Source: Streptomyces sp. NBC_01481 (GTDB lineage: Bacteria; Actinomycetota; Actinomycetes; Streptomycetales; Streptomycetaceae). Taken from it: a stretch of 64,000 nt of DNA. Both the position numbers and the translations under genes were made by a program. The notes below the pieces were generated by a model. That model saw only the letters and a list, made by a program, of their open reading frames with translations, made no database searches and was not told the origin of the DNA. Shown one piece after another: positions 37,855 to 48,077 of this stretch (the first letter of the stretch is position 1; each line of letters begins with the position of its first letter). Location of the stretch: the NCBI RefSeq assembly GCF_026339995.1, contig NZ_JAPEPT010000004.1:186001-250000 (forward strand), given 5' to 3'.

Positions 37855-39357
37855 ATGACAGCTGTACGCAGCAACACAGTCGACTCCGTCGTACGGAGCA
37901 CCGCGAAACGCACCCCCGACCGCACCGCCCTGCGCTACGCGGACCGGACCTGGAGCTACGCGGAACTCGACGCCGCCGTCACCACGGCGGCGGCCGTCCT
38001 CACCGGCCACGGCCTGCGCACGGGGGACCGGGTCGCCTCCTTTGGCCACAACTCCGACGCGTATCTCATCGGCTTCCTCGGCTGCGCACGCGCGGGACTC
38101 GTCCATGTCCCGGTCAACCAGAACCTCACCGGCGACGATCTCGCCTACATCGTCGAGCAGTCGGGCAGCGCCCTTGTGCTCGCCGACCCGGATCTCGCGC
38201 CCCGGCTGCCGGGCGGACTGCCCGTCAGGCCCCTGCGCGACGCGGACGACTCGCTGCTGGCCGAGCTGCGTACACCCCGCGACTTCACCCCGGAGCGGCA
38301 GCCGGGGACCGAGGACCTGGTCCAGCTGCTCTACACCTCGGGCACCACCGCCCAGCCCAAGGGCGCGATGATGACCCACCGGGCGTTCGTCCACGAGTAC
38401 GTCAGCGCCATCACCGCCCTCGATCTGAGCGAGAGCGACCGGCCGCTTCACTCGCTGCCGCTCTACCACTCCGCCCAGATGCATGTATTCCTGCTGCCGT
38501 ATCTCGCGGTCGGCGCCGAGAACACCATCCTGGACGGCCCGGACGCGGAGAAGATCTTCGACCTCGTCGAAGCGGGCCGCGCCGACAGCCTCTTCGCGCC
38601 GCCCACCGTGTGGATCGGCCTCTCCAACCACCCGGACTTTGCGACGCGCGACCTCGGCGGACTGCGCAAGGCCTACTACGGCGCTTCGATCATGCCGGTA
38701 CCCGTGCTCGAAAAGCTCCGTGAGCGCCTGCCGGAGCTGGGCTTCTACAACTGCTTCGGACAGAGCGAGATCGGCCCGCTCGCCACTGTGCTGCGCCCGG
38801 ACGAACATGAGGGCCGGATGGACTCCTGCGGCCGTCCGGTCCTGTTCGTCGAGGCGAAGGTCGTCGACGAGGACGGCAAGGAAGTCGCCGACGGCACGGC
38901 GGGTGAGGTCGTCTACCGCTCCCCGCAGCTGTGCGAAGGGTACTGGGACAAGCCCGAGGAGAGCGAAGAGGCGTTCCGCGACGGCTGGTTCCGCTCCGGC
39001 GACCTGGCGGTGCGGGATGCCCAGGGGTACTTCACCGTCGTCGACCGGGTGAAGGACGTCATCAACTCCGGGGGAGTGCTGGTGGCTTCACGCCAGGTCG
39101 AGGACGCCCTCTACACCCACCCCGCCGTCGCCGAGACCGCCGTCATCGGCCTGCCCGACGAGCGCTGGATCGAGGCCGTCACCGCCGTCGTGGTGGCGCA
39201 CGGCGAGGTCACCGAGGCCGAACTCATCGACCACGCACGCGAGAAGCTCGCCCACTTCAAGGCCCCCAAGAAGATCCTGTTCGTGGACGAGCTGCCGCGC
39301 AACGCCAGCGGGAAGATCCTCAAGCGGGAGCTGCGGGACCGCTTCGCTTCCGCCTGA
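37855..39357 (+). CDS. Fatty-acyl-CoA synthetase (AMP-forming)
   Basis: The 500-residue enzyme has LLYTSGTTAQPKGAMMTHR (P-loop), YNCFGQSEIGPLATVL, the RSGDLAVRDAQGYFTVVDRVKDVINSGGVLVASRQVE hinge and C-terminal PRNASGKILKRELR with the catalytic Lys. It ligates CoA to a fatty or other carboxylic acid. It is read away from the acylase gene, 85 bp apart, and is convergent with paaK. Start: ATG 37855 with GAGGAT upstream; the frame is open to 37582 but only antisense to the acylase. Confidence 0.9.
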   Translation: MTAVRSNTVDSVVRSTAKRTPDRTALRYADRTWSYAELDAAVTTAAAVLTGHGLRTGDRVASFGHNSDAYLIGFLGCARAGLVHVPVNQNLTGDDLAYIVEQSGSALVLADPDLAPRLPGGLPVRPLRDADDSLLAELRTPRDFTPERQPGTEDLVQLLYTSGTTAQPKGAMMTHRAFVHEYVSAITALDLSESDRPLHSLPLYHSAQMHVFLLPYLAVGAENTILDGPDAEKIFDLVEAGRADSLFAPPTVWIGLSNHPDFATRDLGGLRKAYYGASIMPVPVLEKLRERLPELGFYNCFGQSEIGPLATVLRPDEHEGRMDSCGRPVLFVEAKVVDEDGKEVADGTAGEVVYRSPQLCEGYWDKPEESEEAFRDGWFRSGDLAVRDAQGYFTVVDRVKDVINSGGVLVASRQVEDALYTHPAVAETAVIGLPDERWIEAVTAVVVAHGEVTEAELIDHAREKLAHFKAPKKILFVDELPRNASGKILKRELRDRFASA

Positions 39358-39373
39358 CCGACTGCCGCCGGAC

Positions 39374-40666
<1,293 letters not shown>

Positions 40667-40692
40667 ACGGATTACTCCCGTCCCAAACCGGA

Positions 40693-40710
40693 CGACCGAT
40701 CATTCGGTCG
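40693..40710 (-). promoter_or_regulatory. 18-bp palindrome, probable TetR/PaaR-type operator of paaK
   Basis: CGACCGA-TCAT-TCGGTCG is a perfect 7-4-7 palindrome, 27-44 bp upstream of the paaK start. The core ACCGN4-6CGGT resembles the published PaaR operator consensus of corynebacteria; the match is from memory and partial. Confidence 0.5.
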
Positions 40711-40889
40711 TGCTGCTCCTGGATCAGTAATCCACCTCTCCCGGTCTCCTGGCAAGGGGGTGATCCCCGCAATCGCGTCCGTGACGACCGGTTCCGGGTG
40801 CCCCCTCCGGCGCGCTGAGTGGCGCTTGACGGGGGAAGATGCTGGATAGAAGTTGAAACCTGCAAACAACCTCCGAGAAGGAGTCCGTG

Positions 40890-41423
40890 ATGCCCCAGCC
40901 CGAGGGTGCCGAGCTCGACGCCGTCCTTGCCCGACAGGAAGAGCTGCGGCAGCTATATCTGCGCCCCATAGAGGAACGGCCCCCGACCACGGCCCGCGGC
41001 ATCCATCATGTGGCCTTCATCTGCCGCGACGTCGAGGAGACCATCCGCTTCTACCAGGAGTTCCTGGGCTTCCCGCTGGTCGAGATCGTGGAGAACCGCG
41101 ACTACCGCGGCTCCACCCACTTCTTCTTCGACATCGGCCACGGCAATCTGCTCGGCTTCTTCGACTTCCCCGGCCATGAGCACCCGCCGATCAAGGAGAC
41201 GATCGGCGGCGTACAGCATCTGGCCCTTTCGGTGGGCGCTGCGGAGTTCGATGCGGCCCGCAAGGCGCTGGACGAGTCGAAGACCGAGTATCTCGGGCCC
41301 GACCGAGGGGTTGAGGACAGCCTCTACATCCGCGACCCGAACGGCGTGCCGCTGGAGCTCTACCGGGAGCGGCTCGGCGTCTTCAACGGCGAGCGCATCC
41401 TCGCGACGGCGGGCGCCGACTAG
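40890..41423 (+). CDS. VOC (glyoxalase/extradiol-dioxygenase-like) protein
   Basis: The 177-residue protein contains paired beta-alpha-beta-beta-beta modules: GIHHVAFICRDVEETIRFYQEFLGFPLVEI, a middle HFFFDIGHGNLLGFFDF, GGVQHLALSV and DSLYIRDPNGVPLELYRE. The His/Glu pattern (H39-type, E near the end) is that of a metal-binding vicinal-oxygen-chelate enzyme. The reaction is unknown; in lipid or aromatic loci it could be an isomerase or dioxygenase. GAAGGAG precedes; GTG 40887 is an alternative start. It is divergent from paaK. Confidence 0.8.
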   Translation: MPQPEGAELDAVLARQEELRQLYLRPIEERPPTTARGIHHVAFICRDVEETIRFYQEFLGFPLVEIVENRDYRGSTHFFFDIGHGNLLGFFDFPGHEHPPIKETIGGVQHLALSVGAAEFDAARKALDESKTEYLGPDRGVEDSLYIRDPNGVPLELYRERLGVFNGERILATAGAD

Positions 41424-41454
41424 CCTGGCCCGCGGCTGCGTGCCCGGGTTGCGC

Positions 41455-43077
41455 TCAGCCGCCGACCGCCTCCGCCGCGACCGTGCGCGCCCAGCGGTAG
41501 TCCGCCTTGCCGCTCGGTGAGCGCTGGATCTCCGGCGCGATCACCAGCTGCCGCGGGATCTTGTAGCCGGCCAGCCGGGTGCGGCAATGCGACTGGATGT
41601 CGTCCAGGGTCGGCGTGAGCGCGCCGCTGCGCAGCTGCACCACGGCCGCGACATGGTTGCCCCACCTGCTGTCGGGCACACCCGCGACCAGCGCGTCGTA
41701 CACATCCGGATGGGACTTGAGCGCCTGCTCGACCTCTTCCGGATAGACCTTCTCGCCACCGGTGTTGATGCACTGAGAGCCCCGGCCGAGGACGGTGACG
41801 ATGCCCTCCTCGTCGACCGTGGCCATGTCGCCGAGCAGGACCCATCGCTCCTCGCCCCGCTGGAAGAAGGTCTCGGCGGTCTTCTTCGGGTCGTTGTAGT
41901 AGCCGAGCGGGACGTGCCCGCGCTGGGCGATGCGGCCCGGCTCGCCCGGCTTCACCGGCTCGTACGTCACCGGGTCGACCACCGCCGTACGGGCGTTGAC
42001 GCGCAGCCTGAAGCCCTTCTCGGGGCCGGAGTCCTCGGTGGCGGTGCCGTTGAAGCCGGACTCGGACGAGCCGAAGTTGTTCAGCAGCATCACATTCGGC
42101 GCGAGCGCCGCGAACTGGGCGCGCACCGTCTCGGACATGATCGCGCCTGACGACGACACGCTGAACACCGAGGAGAGGTCGGTGCCCTTCATCGAGCCGT
42201 TCAGCGCGTCGATCAGCGGCCGCAGCATCGCGTCGCCGACCAGCGACACGCTGGTGACCCTCTCCTTCGCGATCGTACGCAGCACCTCCACCGGCACGAA
42301 CTTGCGGTGGATGACGATCCGCTGGCCGAAGTTGAAACCGATGAACGTGGTCAGCGTCGACGTGCCGTGCATCAGCGGGGGAGTCGGGAAGAAGGTGATG
42401 CCCTCGCCGCCCGCGGCCACCCGCTCGGCGAGCTCCTCGGGCGAGGACACGGGCTCCCCGGTCGGCGCGCCGCCGCCCAGGCCGGAGAAGAACAGGTCCT
42501 CCTGACGCCACATCACGCCCTTGGGCATTCCCGTGGTGCCGCCGGTGTAGATGATGAACAGGTCGTCGGCGGAGCGCGGTGCGAAGCCGCGCTCCGGTGA
42601 GGCGGCCGCCTCGGCCTCGGTGAAGGGGACGGCGTCCAGCTGCGGCGCATCGTCCGGGGGTGTGCCCACCCGTACCAGATGCCGGAGCTTGTCCGTCTGC
42701 GGCAGCGCGGCCGCGACCCGCTGCGTGAACTCCGCGTCGAAGACGAGCGCCGCGAGATCCGCGTCCCGGTAGAGATAGACCAACTCCTCCTCGACGTACC
42801 GGTAGTTGACATTGACCGGTACGACCCGGGCCTTGAGGCAGCCGAGCACGGACTGGAGATATTCGACGCCGTTGTAGAGGTGCAGGCCGAGATGTTCGCC
42901 GGGCTTGAGGCCGGCGTCGATGAGGTGGTGCGCGACACGGTTGGCGGCCGCGTCCAGTTCCGCATAAGTGAGCCGGCGCTCCGCGCCCGTGCCGGGATGG
43001 TCGATGTACACAAGCGCCTCGCGGTCGGGGACCACGTCGACGACCGACTCGAACAGGTCGGCAAGGTTGTACTCCAC
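41455..43077 (-). CDS. Acyl-CoA synthetase (AMP-forming, FadD-like)
   Basis: The 540-residue enzyme reads FIIYTGGTTGMPKGVMWR (P-loop), LLNNFGSSESGFNG, LLGDMATVDEEGIVTVLGRGSQCINTGGEKVYPEEVE and ends RSPSGKADYRWAR with the catalytic Lys. It is of the mycobacterial FadD3/FadD19-like size and layout, some of which activate steroid-derived acids; that link is inference. It starts at GTG 43077 with CAGGAGGA upstream and diverges from the crotonase gene over a promoter region that holds a TCTGA-N7-TCAGA site. Confidence 0.88.
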   Translation of the reverse strand: MEYNLADLFESVVDVVPDREALVYIDHPGTGAERRLTYAELDAAANRVAHHLIDAGLKPGEHLGLHLYNGVEYLQSVLGCLKARVVPVNVNYRYVEEELVYLYRDADLAALVFDAEFTQRVAAALPQTDKLRHLVRVGTPPDDAPQLDAVPFTEAEAAASPERGFAPRSADDLFIIYTGGTTGMPKGVMWRQEDLFFSGLGGGAPTGEPVSSPEELAERVAAGGEGITFFPTPPLMHGTSTLTTFIGFNFGQRIVIHRKFVPVEVLRTIAKERVTSVSLVGDAMLRPLIDALNGSMKGTDLSSVFSVSSSGAIMSETVRAQFAALAPNVMLLNNFGSSESGFNGTATEDSGPEKGFRLRVNARTAVVDPVTYEPVKPGEPGRIAQRGHVPLGYYNDPKKTAETFFQRGEERWVLLGDMATVDEEGIVTVLGRGSQCINTGGEKVYPEEVEQALKSHPDVYDALVAGVPDSRWGNHVAAVVQLRSGALTPTLDDIQSHCRTRLAGYKIPRQLVIAPEIQRSPSGKADYRWARTVAAEAVGG

Positions 43078-43162
43078 CGTTCCTCCTGACCCCGGCGAAC
43101 TTCGGCCCGGCGGTCATTAGAGCGCCGGTGGGCACAACTGGGAAGGGCTGCCGCAGAAGAAA

Positions 43163-43179
43163 TCTGACTGACTGTCAGA
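43163..43179. promoter_or_regulatory. TCTGA-N7-TCAGA operator, FadD/crotonase divergent promoter
   Basis: TCTGA (43163-43167) and TCAGA (43175-43179), extended to TCTGAC…GTCAGA, lie in the 166-bp divergent region between the FadD gene and the crotonase gene. Spacing and flanks match 32389-32405, so one repressor may control both promoters. Confidence 0.55.
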
Positions 43180-43243
43180 AAACTATTGAACTGGACCCCG
43201 GCCTCCTGCAACCTGTTCTAGGTCTTGAGACGGAGGTCCGCAC

Positions 43244-44053
43244 ATGGAACGACGTGGTGGTACCGAACACCTCACCGTGGAGCGCCAAGGCGCCACGCTG
43301 GTGCTCACCCTGAACAGGCCCGAGGCCAAGAACGCGCTCTCGCTCCCGATGCTGGTCGGCCTGTACGACGGCTGGCTGGAGGCGGACGAGGACGAGGAGA
43401 TCCGCTCCGTCGTACTGACCGGAGCCTCAGGCTCCTTCTGCGCCGGAATGGATCTGAAGGCCCTTGCGGGCAAAGGCATGGAAGGAGAGCAGTACCGGGA
43501 CCGGCTCAAGGCCGACCCCGACCTGCACTGGAAGGCGATGCTGCGCCACCACCGCCCGCGCAAACCGGTGATCGCCGCCGTGGAGGGGTACTGCGTGGCC
43601 GGAGGGACCGAGATCCTCCAGGGCACGGACATCCGGGTTGCGGGCGAGAGCGCCACTTTCGGCCTCTTCGAGGTCAAGCGCGGCCTCTTCCCGATCGGCG
43701 GCTCGACCGTACGGCTCCCGCGCCAGATCCCGCGCACGCACGCGCTGGAAATGCTGCTCACCGGCCGCCCCTACAGCGCGGCCGAGGCAAGGGACATCGG
43801 GCTCGTCGGCCATGTCGTCCCCGACACGACCGCGCTGGAGAAGGCGCTCGCCATCGCCGAACAGATCAACGCGTGCGGGCCGCTCGCCGTGGAGGCGGTG
43901 AAGGCGTCGGTCTACGAGACGGCGGAGATGACCGAGAGGGAGGGGCTGGCGGCGGAACTGGCGCGGGGGTGGCCGGTGTTCGACACGGCGGACGCGAAGG
44001 AGGGGGCGCGGGCGTTCGCGGAGAAGAGGGCGCCGGTGTATCGGCGGGGGTGA
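43244..44053 (+). CDS. Enoyl-CoA hydratase/isomerase (crotonase) family protein
   Basis: The 269-residue protein has the crotonase fold motifs: LTLNRPEAKNALSLPML, the oxyanion-hole GASGSFCAGMDLKAL, and GYCVAGGTEILQGTDIRVAGESATFGLFEVKRGLFPIGGSTVRLPRQ. It would add water to or isomerise an enoyl-CoA. It is preceded by GACGGAGGTCC and transcribed from the divergent promoter shared with FadD. The catalytic Glu pair of hydratases is not clear (FGLFEVKRGL keeps one Glu), so the precise reaction is open. Confidence 0.88.
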   Translation: MERRGGTEHLTVERQGATLVLTLNRPEAKNALSLPMLVGLYDGWLEADEDEEIRSVVLTGASGSFCAGMDLKALAGKGMEGEQYRDRLKADPDLHWKAMLRHHRPRKPVIAAVEGYCVAGGTEILQGTDIRVAGESATFGLFEVKRGLFPIGGSTVRLPRQIPRTHALEMLLTGRPYSAAEARDIGLVGHVVPDTTALEKALAIAEQINACGPLAVEAVKASVYETAEMTEREGLAAELARGWPVFDTADAKEGARAFAEKRAPVYRRG

Positions 44054-44061
44054 GTGTTCCC

Positions 44062-44362
44062 CACCCCGCCCTCCCCCTACGGCCTGGCGGCCGTGGGAGG
44101 TACCCCCATCCCGAACTGGGGGCAAGCCCCCAGACCCCGACGGGGCTTCACCCCGGACCCCGTATGCGACCTTCGGCCGCATGTCCTCAAACGCCGGACG
44201 GGCTGAATAATTCAGCCCCGTGGGGGTCCCCCCGGACGAAGTCTGGGGGAGTTTGAGGAGCGGGGGTCCGGGGGCAGCGCCCCCGCCGCGCGGCGGAGCC
44301 GCAAATCGATACAGCGGGAAGGGGCGGGGTGGGGTGAAGCCCGCCGCAGGCGTCCCCGCCGC
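44062..44362. repeat. Nested GC-rich intergenic repeat block
   Basis: This about 340-bp gap has no gene. It contains a hairpin (CCTACGGCCTGGCGGCCGTGGG), a unit bounded by TCCTCAAAC and GTTTGAGGA (44190-44259 approximately), a 31-bp repeat at 44221-44251 identical to 33567-33597, and CCGGGGGCAGCGCCCCCG hairpins. It is typical of streptomycete intergenic repeat clusters and probably a terminator for the crotonase gene. Confidence 0.65.
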
Positions 44363-44394
44363 ACCCACCTCGACCCCCAGAAGAAGGAGCCCCC

Positions 44395-45354
44395 ATGTCC
44401 CCCACCCCCGCCGCGCACATCCTCACCGCCCCCCTCATCGTCGAGTTCCCCTTCACCCGTTCCCTCGGCCCCGTCCAGTCCGCTTTCCTCACCGGGCTGC
44501 GTGAGCGCACCGTCCTCGGGGTGAAGGCCGCCGACGGCACCGTGCTCGTGCCGCCCGTCGAGTACGACCCCGTCACCGCCGAGGAGATACGCGACCTCGT
44601 CGAGGTCGCAGACACCGGCACCGTCACCACCTGGGCCTGGAATCCCGCCTCGCGCCGCGACCAGCCGCTGGCCGAACCCTTCGCCTGGGTGCTCGTCCGG
44701 CTCGACGGAGCCGACACCTCGCTCCTCCATGTCCTCGACGCCCCCGGCCCCGAGGCCGTACGCACCGGCATGCGCGTCCGTATCCGCTGGGCCGGGGAGC
44801 GCACCGGAGCGATCACCGACATCGCCTGCTTCGAGCCGTACGACAGCGAACCCACCACCCAACCGACCACACACAGCGGTGAGTTCGCCGACGCCGTGAC
44901 CGGCATCGTCGCCCCCGCCCGGCTGGATTACACCTACTCTCCCGGCCGCGCCCAGACCGCGTACATCAACGCACTGGCCGGACGCAGGACCGTCGGCGAG
45001 CGGTGCCCGCAGTGCCGCAAGGTGTACGTCCCGCCCCGCGGCGCCTGCCCCACCTGCGGGGTCGCCACCGACGAACAGGTCGAGGTCGGCCCCCGCGGGA
45101 CCGTCACCACGTACTGCATCGTCAACATCAAGGCGAAGAACCTCGACATCGAAGTGCCGTACGTCTACGCGCACATCGCCCTCGACGGAGCCGACCTCGC
45201 ACTCCACGGCCGTATCGGTGGAATTCCCTACGACCAGGTGCGCATGGGCCTGCGCGTCGAATCCGTGTGGACGGACGGCAGCCGCCACCCCGACCACTAC
45301 CGGCCCACCGGTGAGCCCGACGCCGACTACGACGCCTACAAGGAGCTCCTGTGA
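44395..45354 (+). CDS. OB-fold/zinc-ribbon acyl-CoA-binding protein (tandem DUF35)
   Basis: The 319-residue protein has an OB-fold segment in the first half (DLVEVADTGTVTTWAWNP … RIRWAGERTGAITDI) and a zinc ribbon with CPQC…CPTC near 203-222 followed by a second OB fold (GTVTTYCIVNIKAKNL). DUF35 proteins pair with thiolase-fold enzymes; ChsH2-DUF35/Ltp2 is the steroid side-chain aldolase. The next two genes encode thiolase-fold proteins and their starts overlap (ATGA), which supports a complex. GAAGAAGGAGC precedes the start. Confidence 0.85.
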   Translation: MSPTPAAHILTAPLIVEFPFTRSLGPVQSAFLTGLRERTVLGVKAADGTVLVPPVEYDPVTAEEIRDLVEVADTGTVTTWAWNPASRRDQPLAEPFAWVLVRLDGADTSLLHVLDAPGPEAVRTGMRVRIRWAGERTGAITDIACFEPYDSEPTTQPTTHSGEFADAVTGIVAPARLDYTYSPGRAQTAYINALAGRRTVGERCPQCRKVYVPPRGACPTCGVATDEQVEVGPRGTVTTYCIVNIKAKNLDIEVPYVYAHIALDGADLALHGRIGGIPYDQVRMGLRVESVWTDGSRHPDHYRPTGEPDADYDAYKELL

Positions 45355-46415
45355 TGCGATACGCCAGGGACGTGGCCATCGTCGCCTTCGCGCAGAGCGA
45401 CCATACGCGGCGCAGCGACGAGCTGTCCGAGGTCGAGATGGTGATGCCGGTCCTGCACGAGGTGCTGCGCCAGACAGGCCTGCAGACCAGCGACATCGGC
45501 TTCACCTGCTCGGGCTCCAGCGACTATCTCGCCGGCCGGGCCTTCTCCTTCACCATGACCCTCGACGGAGTCGGCGCATGGCCGCCGATCTCCGAGTCCC
45601 ATGTGGAGATGGACGGCGCCTGGGCGCTCTACGAGGCCTGGGTGAAGCTGCTCACCGGCGAGGCCGACACCGCGCTCGTCTACGCGTACGGCAAATCGTC
45701 GCCGGGTGAGGTCCGCGATGTGCTGACCCGACAGCTCGACCCGTACTACCTCGCCCCGCTCTGGCCCGACTCGGTGGCGCTCGCCGCGCTCCAGGCGCAG
45801 GCCCTGATCGACGCCGGACTCGCCGATGAACCCGCCCTGGCGGGGATCGCCGCCCGCAGCCGCGCCGCCGCCACGGACAACCCGCACGCCCAGCTGAAGG
45901 GTTCGATCCCGTCGGGAGAGTACGTCGTCCAGCCGCTGCGGACCGGGGACTGCCCGCCGGTCGGCGACGGCGTGGCGGCCGTGATCCTCGCCGCCGGCGT
46001 GCGGGCCCGCGAGCTGTGCGAACGCCCCGCCTGGATCCGCGGCATCGACCACCGTATCGAGGCCCACAGCCTCGGCGTCCGCGATCTCACCGACTCGCCC
46101 TCCACCCGGCTCGCCGCCGAACGGGCCGGTGCCTTCGAGCGGCCCGTCGACACCGCCGAACTTCATGCCCCCTTCAGCTCGCAGGAAGTCGTCCTGCGCC
46201 GGGCCCTCAACCTCGACGACAGGGTGAGGGTCAACCCGTCCGGCGGAGCTCTCGCCGCCAACCCGGTCATGGCCGCCGGCCTCATCAGGCTCGGCGAGGC
46301 TGCCGCCCGTATCCACCGCGGCGAGTCCGACCGGGCCCTCGCCCACGCCACCTCAGGCCCCTGCCTGCAGCAGAACCTCGTCGCCGTACTCGAAGGAGAT
46401 GCCTCCGATGCCTAA
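45354..46415 (+). CDS. Thiolase-fold protein lacking catalytic Cys (Ltp/aldolase-like)
   Basis: The 353-residue protein has the thiolase fold (VAIVAFAQSDHTRRSDELSEVEMVMPVLHEVL, GFTCSGSSDYLAG, NPSGGALAANPVMAAGLIR). At the position of the thiolase nucleophile (normally N-C-A-x-G) it reads VEMDGAWAL, and the usual GHP histidine is NP. It therefore cannot act as a classical thiolase. Mycobacterial Ltp2, which cleaves the steroid side chain by a retro-aldol step with a DUF35 partner, also lacks these residues. The start overlaps the DUF35 stop; the gene overlaps the next thiolase-like gene. Confidence 0.85.
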   Translation: MRYARDVAIVAFAQSDHTRRSDELSEVEMVMPVLHEVLRQTGLQTSDIGFTCSGSSDYLAGRAFSFTMTLDGVGAWPPISESHVEMDGAWALYEAWVKLLTGEADTALVYAYGKSSPGEVRDVLTRQLDPYYLAPLWPDSVALAALQAQALIDAGLADEPALAGIAARSRAAATDNPHAQLKGSIPSGEYVVQPLRTGDCPPVGDGVAAVILAAGVRARELCERPAWIRGIDHRIEAHSLGVRDLTDSPSTRLAAERAGAFERPVDTAELHAPFSSQEVVLRRALNLDDRVRVNPSGGALAANPVMAAGLIRLGEAAARIHRGESDRALAHATSGPCLQQNLVAVLEGDASDA

Positions 46416-47574
46416 GGAGCCCGTGGCCGTCGTCGGCATCGGCCAGACCAAACATGTCGCCGCCCGCCGGGACGTCTCTCTCGCGGGCCTCGTCCGGGAA
46501 GCGGCGGGGCGAGCCCTGGACGACGCCGAGCTGACCTGGGCGGACATCGACGCCGTCGTCATCGGCAAGGCCCCCGACTTCTTCGAGGGCCTGATGATGC
46601 CCGAGCTCTATCTCGCCGACGCGCTCGGCGCGGTCGGCAAACCGATGCTGCGCGTCCACACCGCGGGCTCGGTCGGCGGCTCCACCGCGCTGGTCGCCTC
46701 GAACCTGGTGGCATCGCGCGTGCACGGCACCGTCCTGACCCTCGCCTTCGAGAAGCAGTCCGAATCCAACGCCATGTGGGGCCTGTCTCTGCCGATCCCG
46801 TTCCAGCAGCCCCTGCTGGCGGGCGCGGGCGGCTTCTTCGCCCCGCACGTCCGGGCGTACATGCGCCGCACCGGCGCCCCTGACACGGTCGGCTCCCTCG
46901 TCGCCTACAAGGACCGCCGCAACGCCCTGAAGAATCCGTACGCCCATCTCCACGAGCACGGCATCACCCTGGAGAAGGTCCAGGCGTCCCCGATGCTGTG
47001 GGACCCGATCCGCTACTCGGAGACCTGCCCGTCCTCCGACGGCGCGTGTGCGATGATCCTCACCGACCGTGCGGGCGCCGCCCGTTCACCGGGGCCGCCC
47101 GCGTGGATGCACGGCGGTGCGATGCGCAGCGAGCCCACCATGTTCGCGGGCAAGGACTTCGTGTCACCCCAGGCGGGCAAGGACTGCGCCGCCGATGTCT
47201 ACCGGCAGGCGGGCATCGCCGATCCGCGCCGCGAGATCGACGCGGTGGAGATGTATGTTCCGTTCTCCTGGTACGAGCCGATGTGGCTGGAGAACCTGGG
47301 CTTCGCCGCCGAGGGCGAGGGCTGGAAGCTCACCGAGTCCGGGGTCACCGAACTCGACGGCGATCTGCCCGTCAACCCGTCCGGCGGGGTGCTGTCCACC
47401 AACCCCATCGGGGCCTCCGGCATGATCCGCTTCGCAGAGGCGGCCCTCCAGGTGCGCGGTCGGGCGGGCGAGCACCAGGTGGAGGGGGCTCGCAGAGCAC
47501 TGGGGCACGCCTATGGCGGCGGGGCACAGTTCTTCTCCATGTGGCTGGTCGGCGCCGAACCGCCCGCCACCTGA
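46408..47574 (+). CDS. Second thiolase-fold protein (lipid-transfer/thiolase-like)
   Basis: The 388-residue protein resembles SCP-x-type thiolases: VAVVGIGQTKHVAARRDVSLAGLVREA, RVHTAGSVGGSTAL at the nucleophile region (Ser in place of Cys), NPSGGVLSTNPIGASGMIRFAE (Asn in place of the GHP His) and a C-terminal GHAYGGGAQFFSM. Like its upstream neighbour, it lacks the thiolase Cys and His. Two such proteins plus DUF35 could form a heteromeric aldolase or acyl-binding complex. ATG 46408 has AAGGAG nine bases upstream and overlaps the previous stop by eight bases. Confidence 0.82.
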   Translation: MPKEPVAVVGIGQTKHVAARRDVSLAGLVREAAGRALDDAELTWADIDAVVIGKAPDFFEGLMMPELYLADALGAVGKPMLRVHTAGSVGGSTALVASNLVASRVHGTVLTLAFEKQSESNAMWGLSLPIPFQQPLLAGAGGFFAPHVRAYMRRTGAPDTVGSLVAYKDRRNALKNPYAHLHEHGITLEKVQASPMLWDPIRYSETCPSSDGACAMILTDRAGAARSPGPPAWMHGGAMRSEPTMFAGKDFVSPQAGKDCAADVYRQAGIADPRREIDAVEMYVPFSWYEPMWLENLGFAAEGEGWKLTESGVTELDGDLPVNPSGGVLSTNPIGASGMIRFAEAALQVRGRAGEHQVEGARRALGHAYGGGAQFFSMWLVGAEPPAT

Positions 47575-47691
47575 CCGCCGGGCGCCGGGCGCATCACCGA
47601 GGTCAGGCCGCGGTCCTGCTTCCGTGGCCTGTCCCGGGCCGGAGACGATCGCTAGTCTGAGGCGCGGAGACGACCCGGGAGGAGCACGGAC

Positions 47692-47934
47692 GTGGCCGAG
47701 AGCACGACCACCACGCAGAGGTTTTCGGGCTGGGACAAGCCGGAACTGGATCTCAGCAATGCCGACTGGCAGTCCAGCAGTCAGGGAACGGGAGACGTCC
47801 AGATCGCCTTCGTCGAGGGCTTCATCGCGATGCGCAACGGCGGCCGGCCGGAGAGCCCGTCGCTCATCTTCACTCCTGCCGAGTGGCGCGCCTTCGTCCT
47901 GAACGCCCGCGAGGGGGAGTTCGACCTCACCTAG
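47692..47934 (+). CDS. DUF397 protein
   Basis: The 80-residue protein shows the DUF397 core (WQSSSQGTGDVQIAFVEGFIAMRNGG … LIFTPAEWRAFVLNAREGEFDL). In streptomycetes these small proteins usually pair with XRE-family regulators (BldB-like partners), but here no XRE gene is adjacent. It lies 117 bp after the thiolase-like gene, with GGAGGAGC before the GTG start. Confidence 0.85.
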   Translation: MAESTTTTQRFSGWDKPELDLSNADWQSSSQGTGDVQIAFVEGFIAMRNGGRPESPSLIFTPAEWRAFVLNAREGEFDLT

Positions 47935-48077
47935 GTTGGGACTTCGCTGCCCCGGGGACGCAGTTGATCCGGGACTGAACACGCGGCGGGCGTTTCCCGT
48001 ATCACTCTGCGCACCCCCGAATCCGGGGTACGCAGAGTTCCCGCGAGGATTCCGTTCCGAGACCGTGAGGACAGCCC

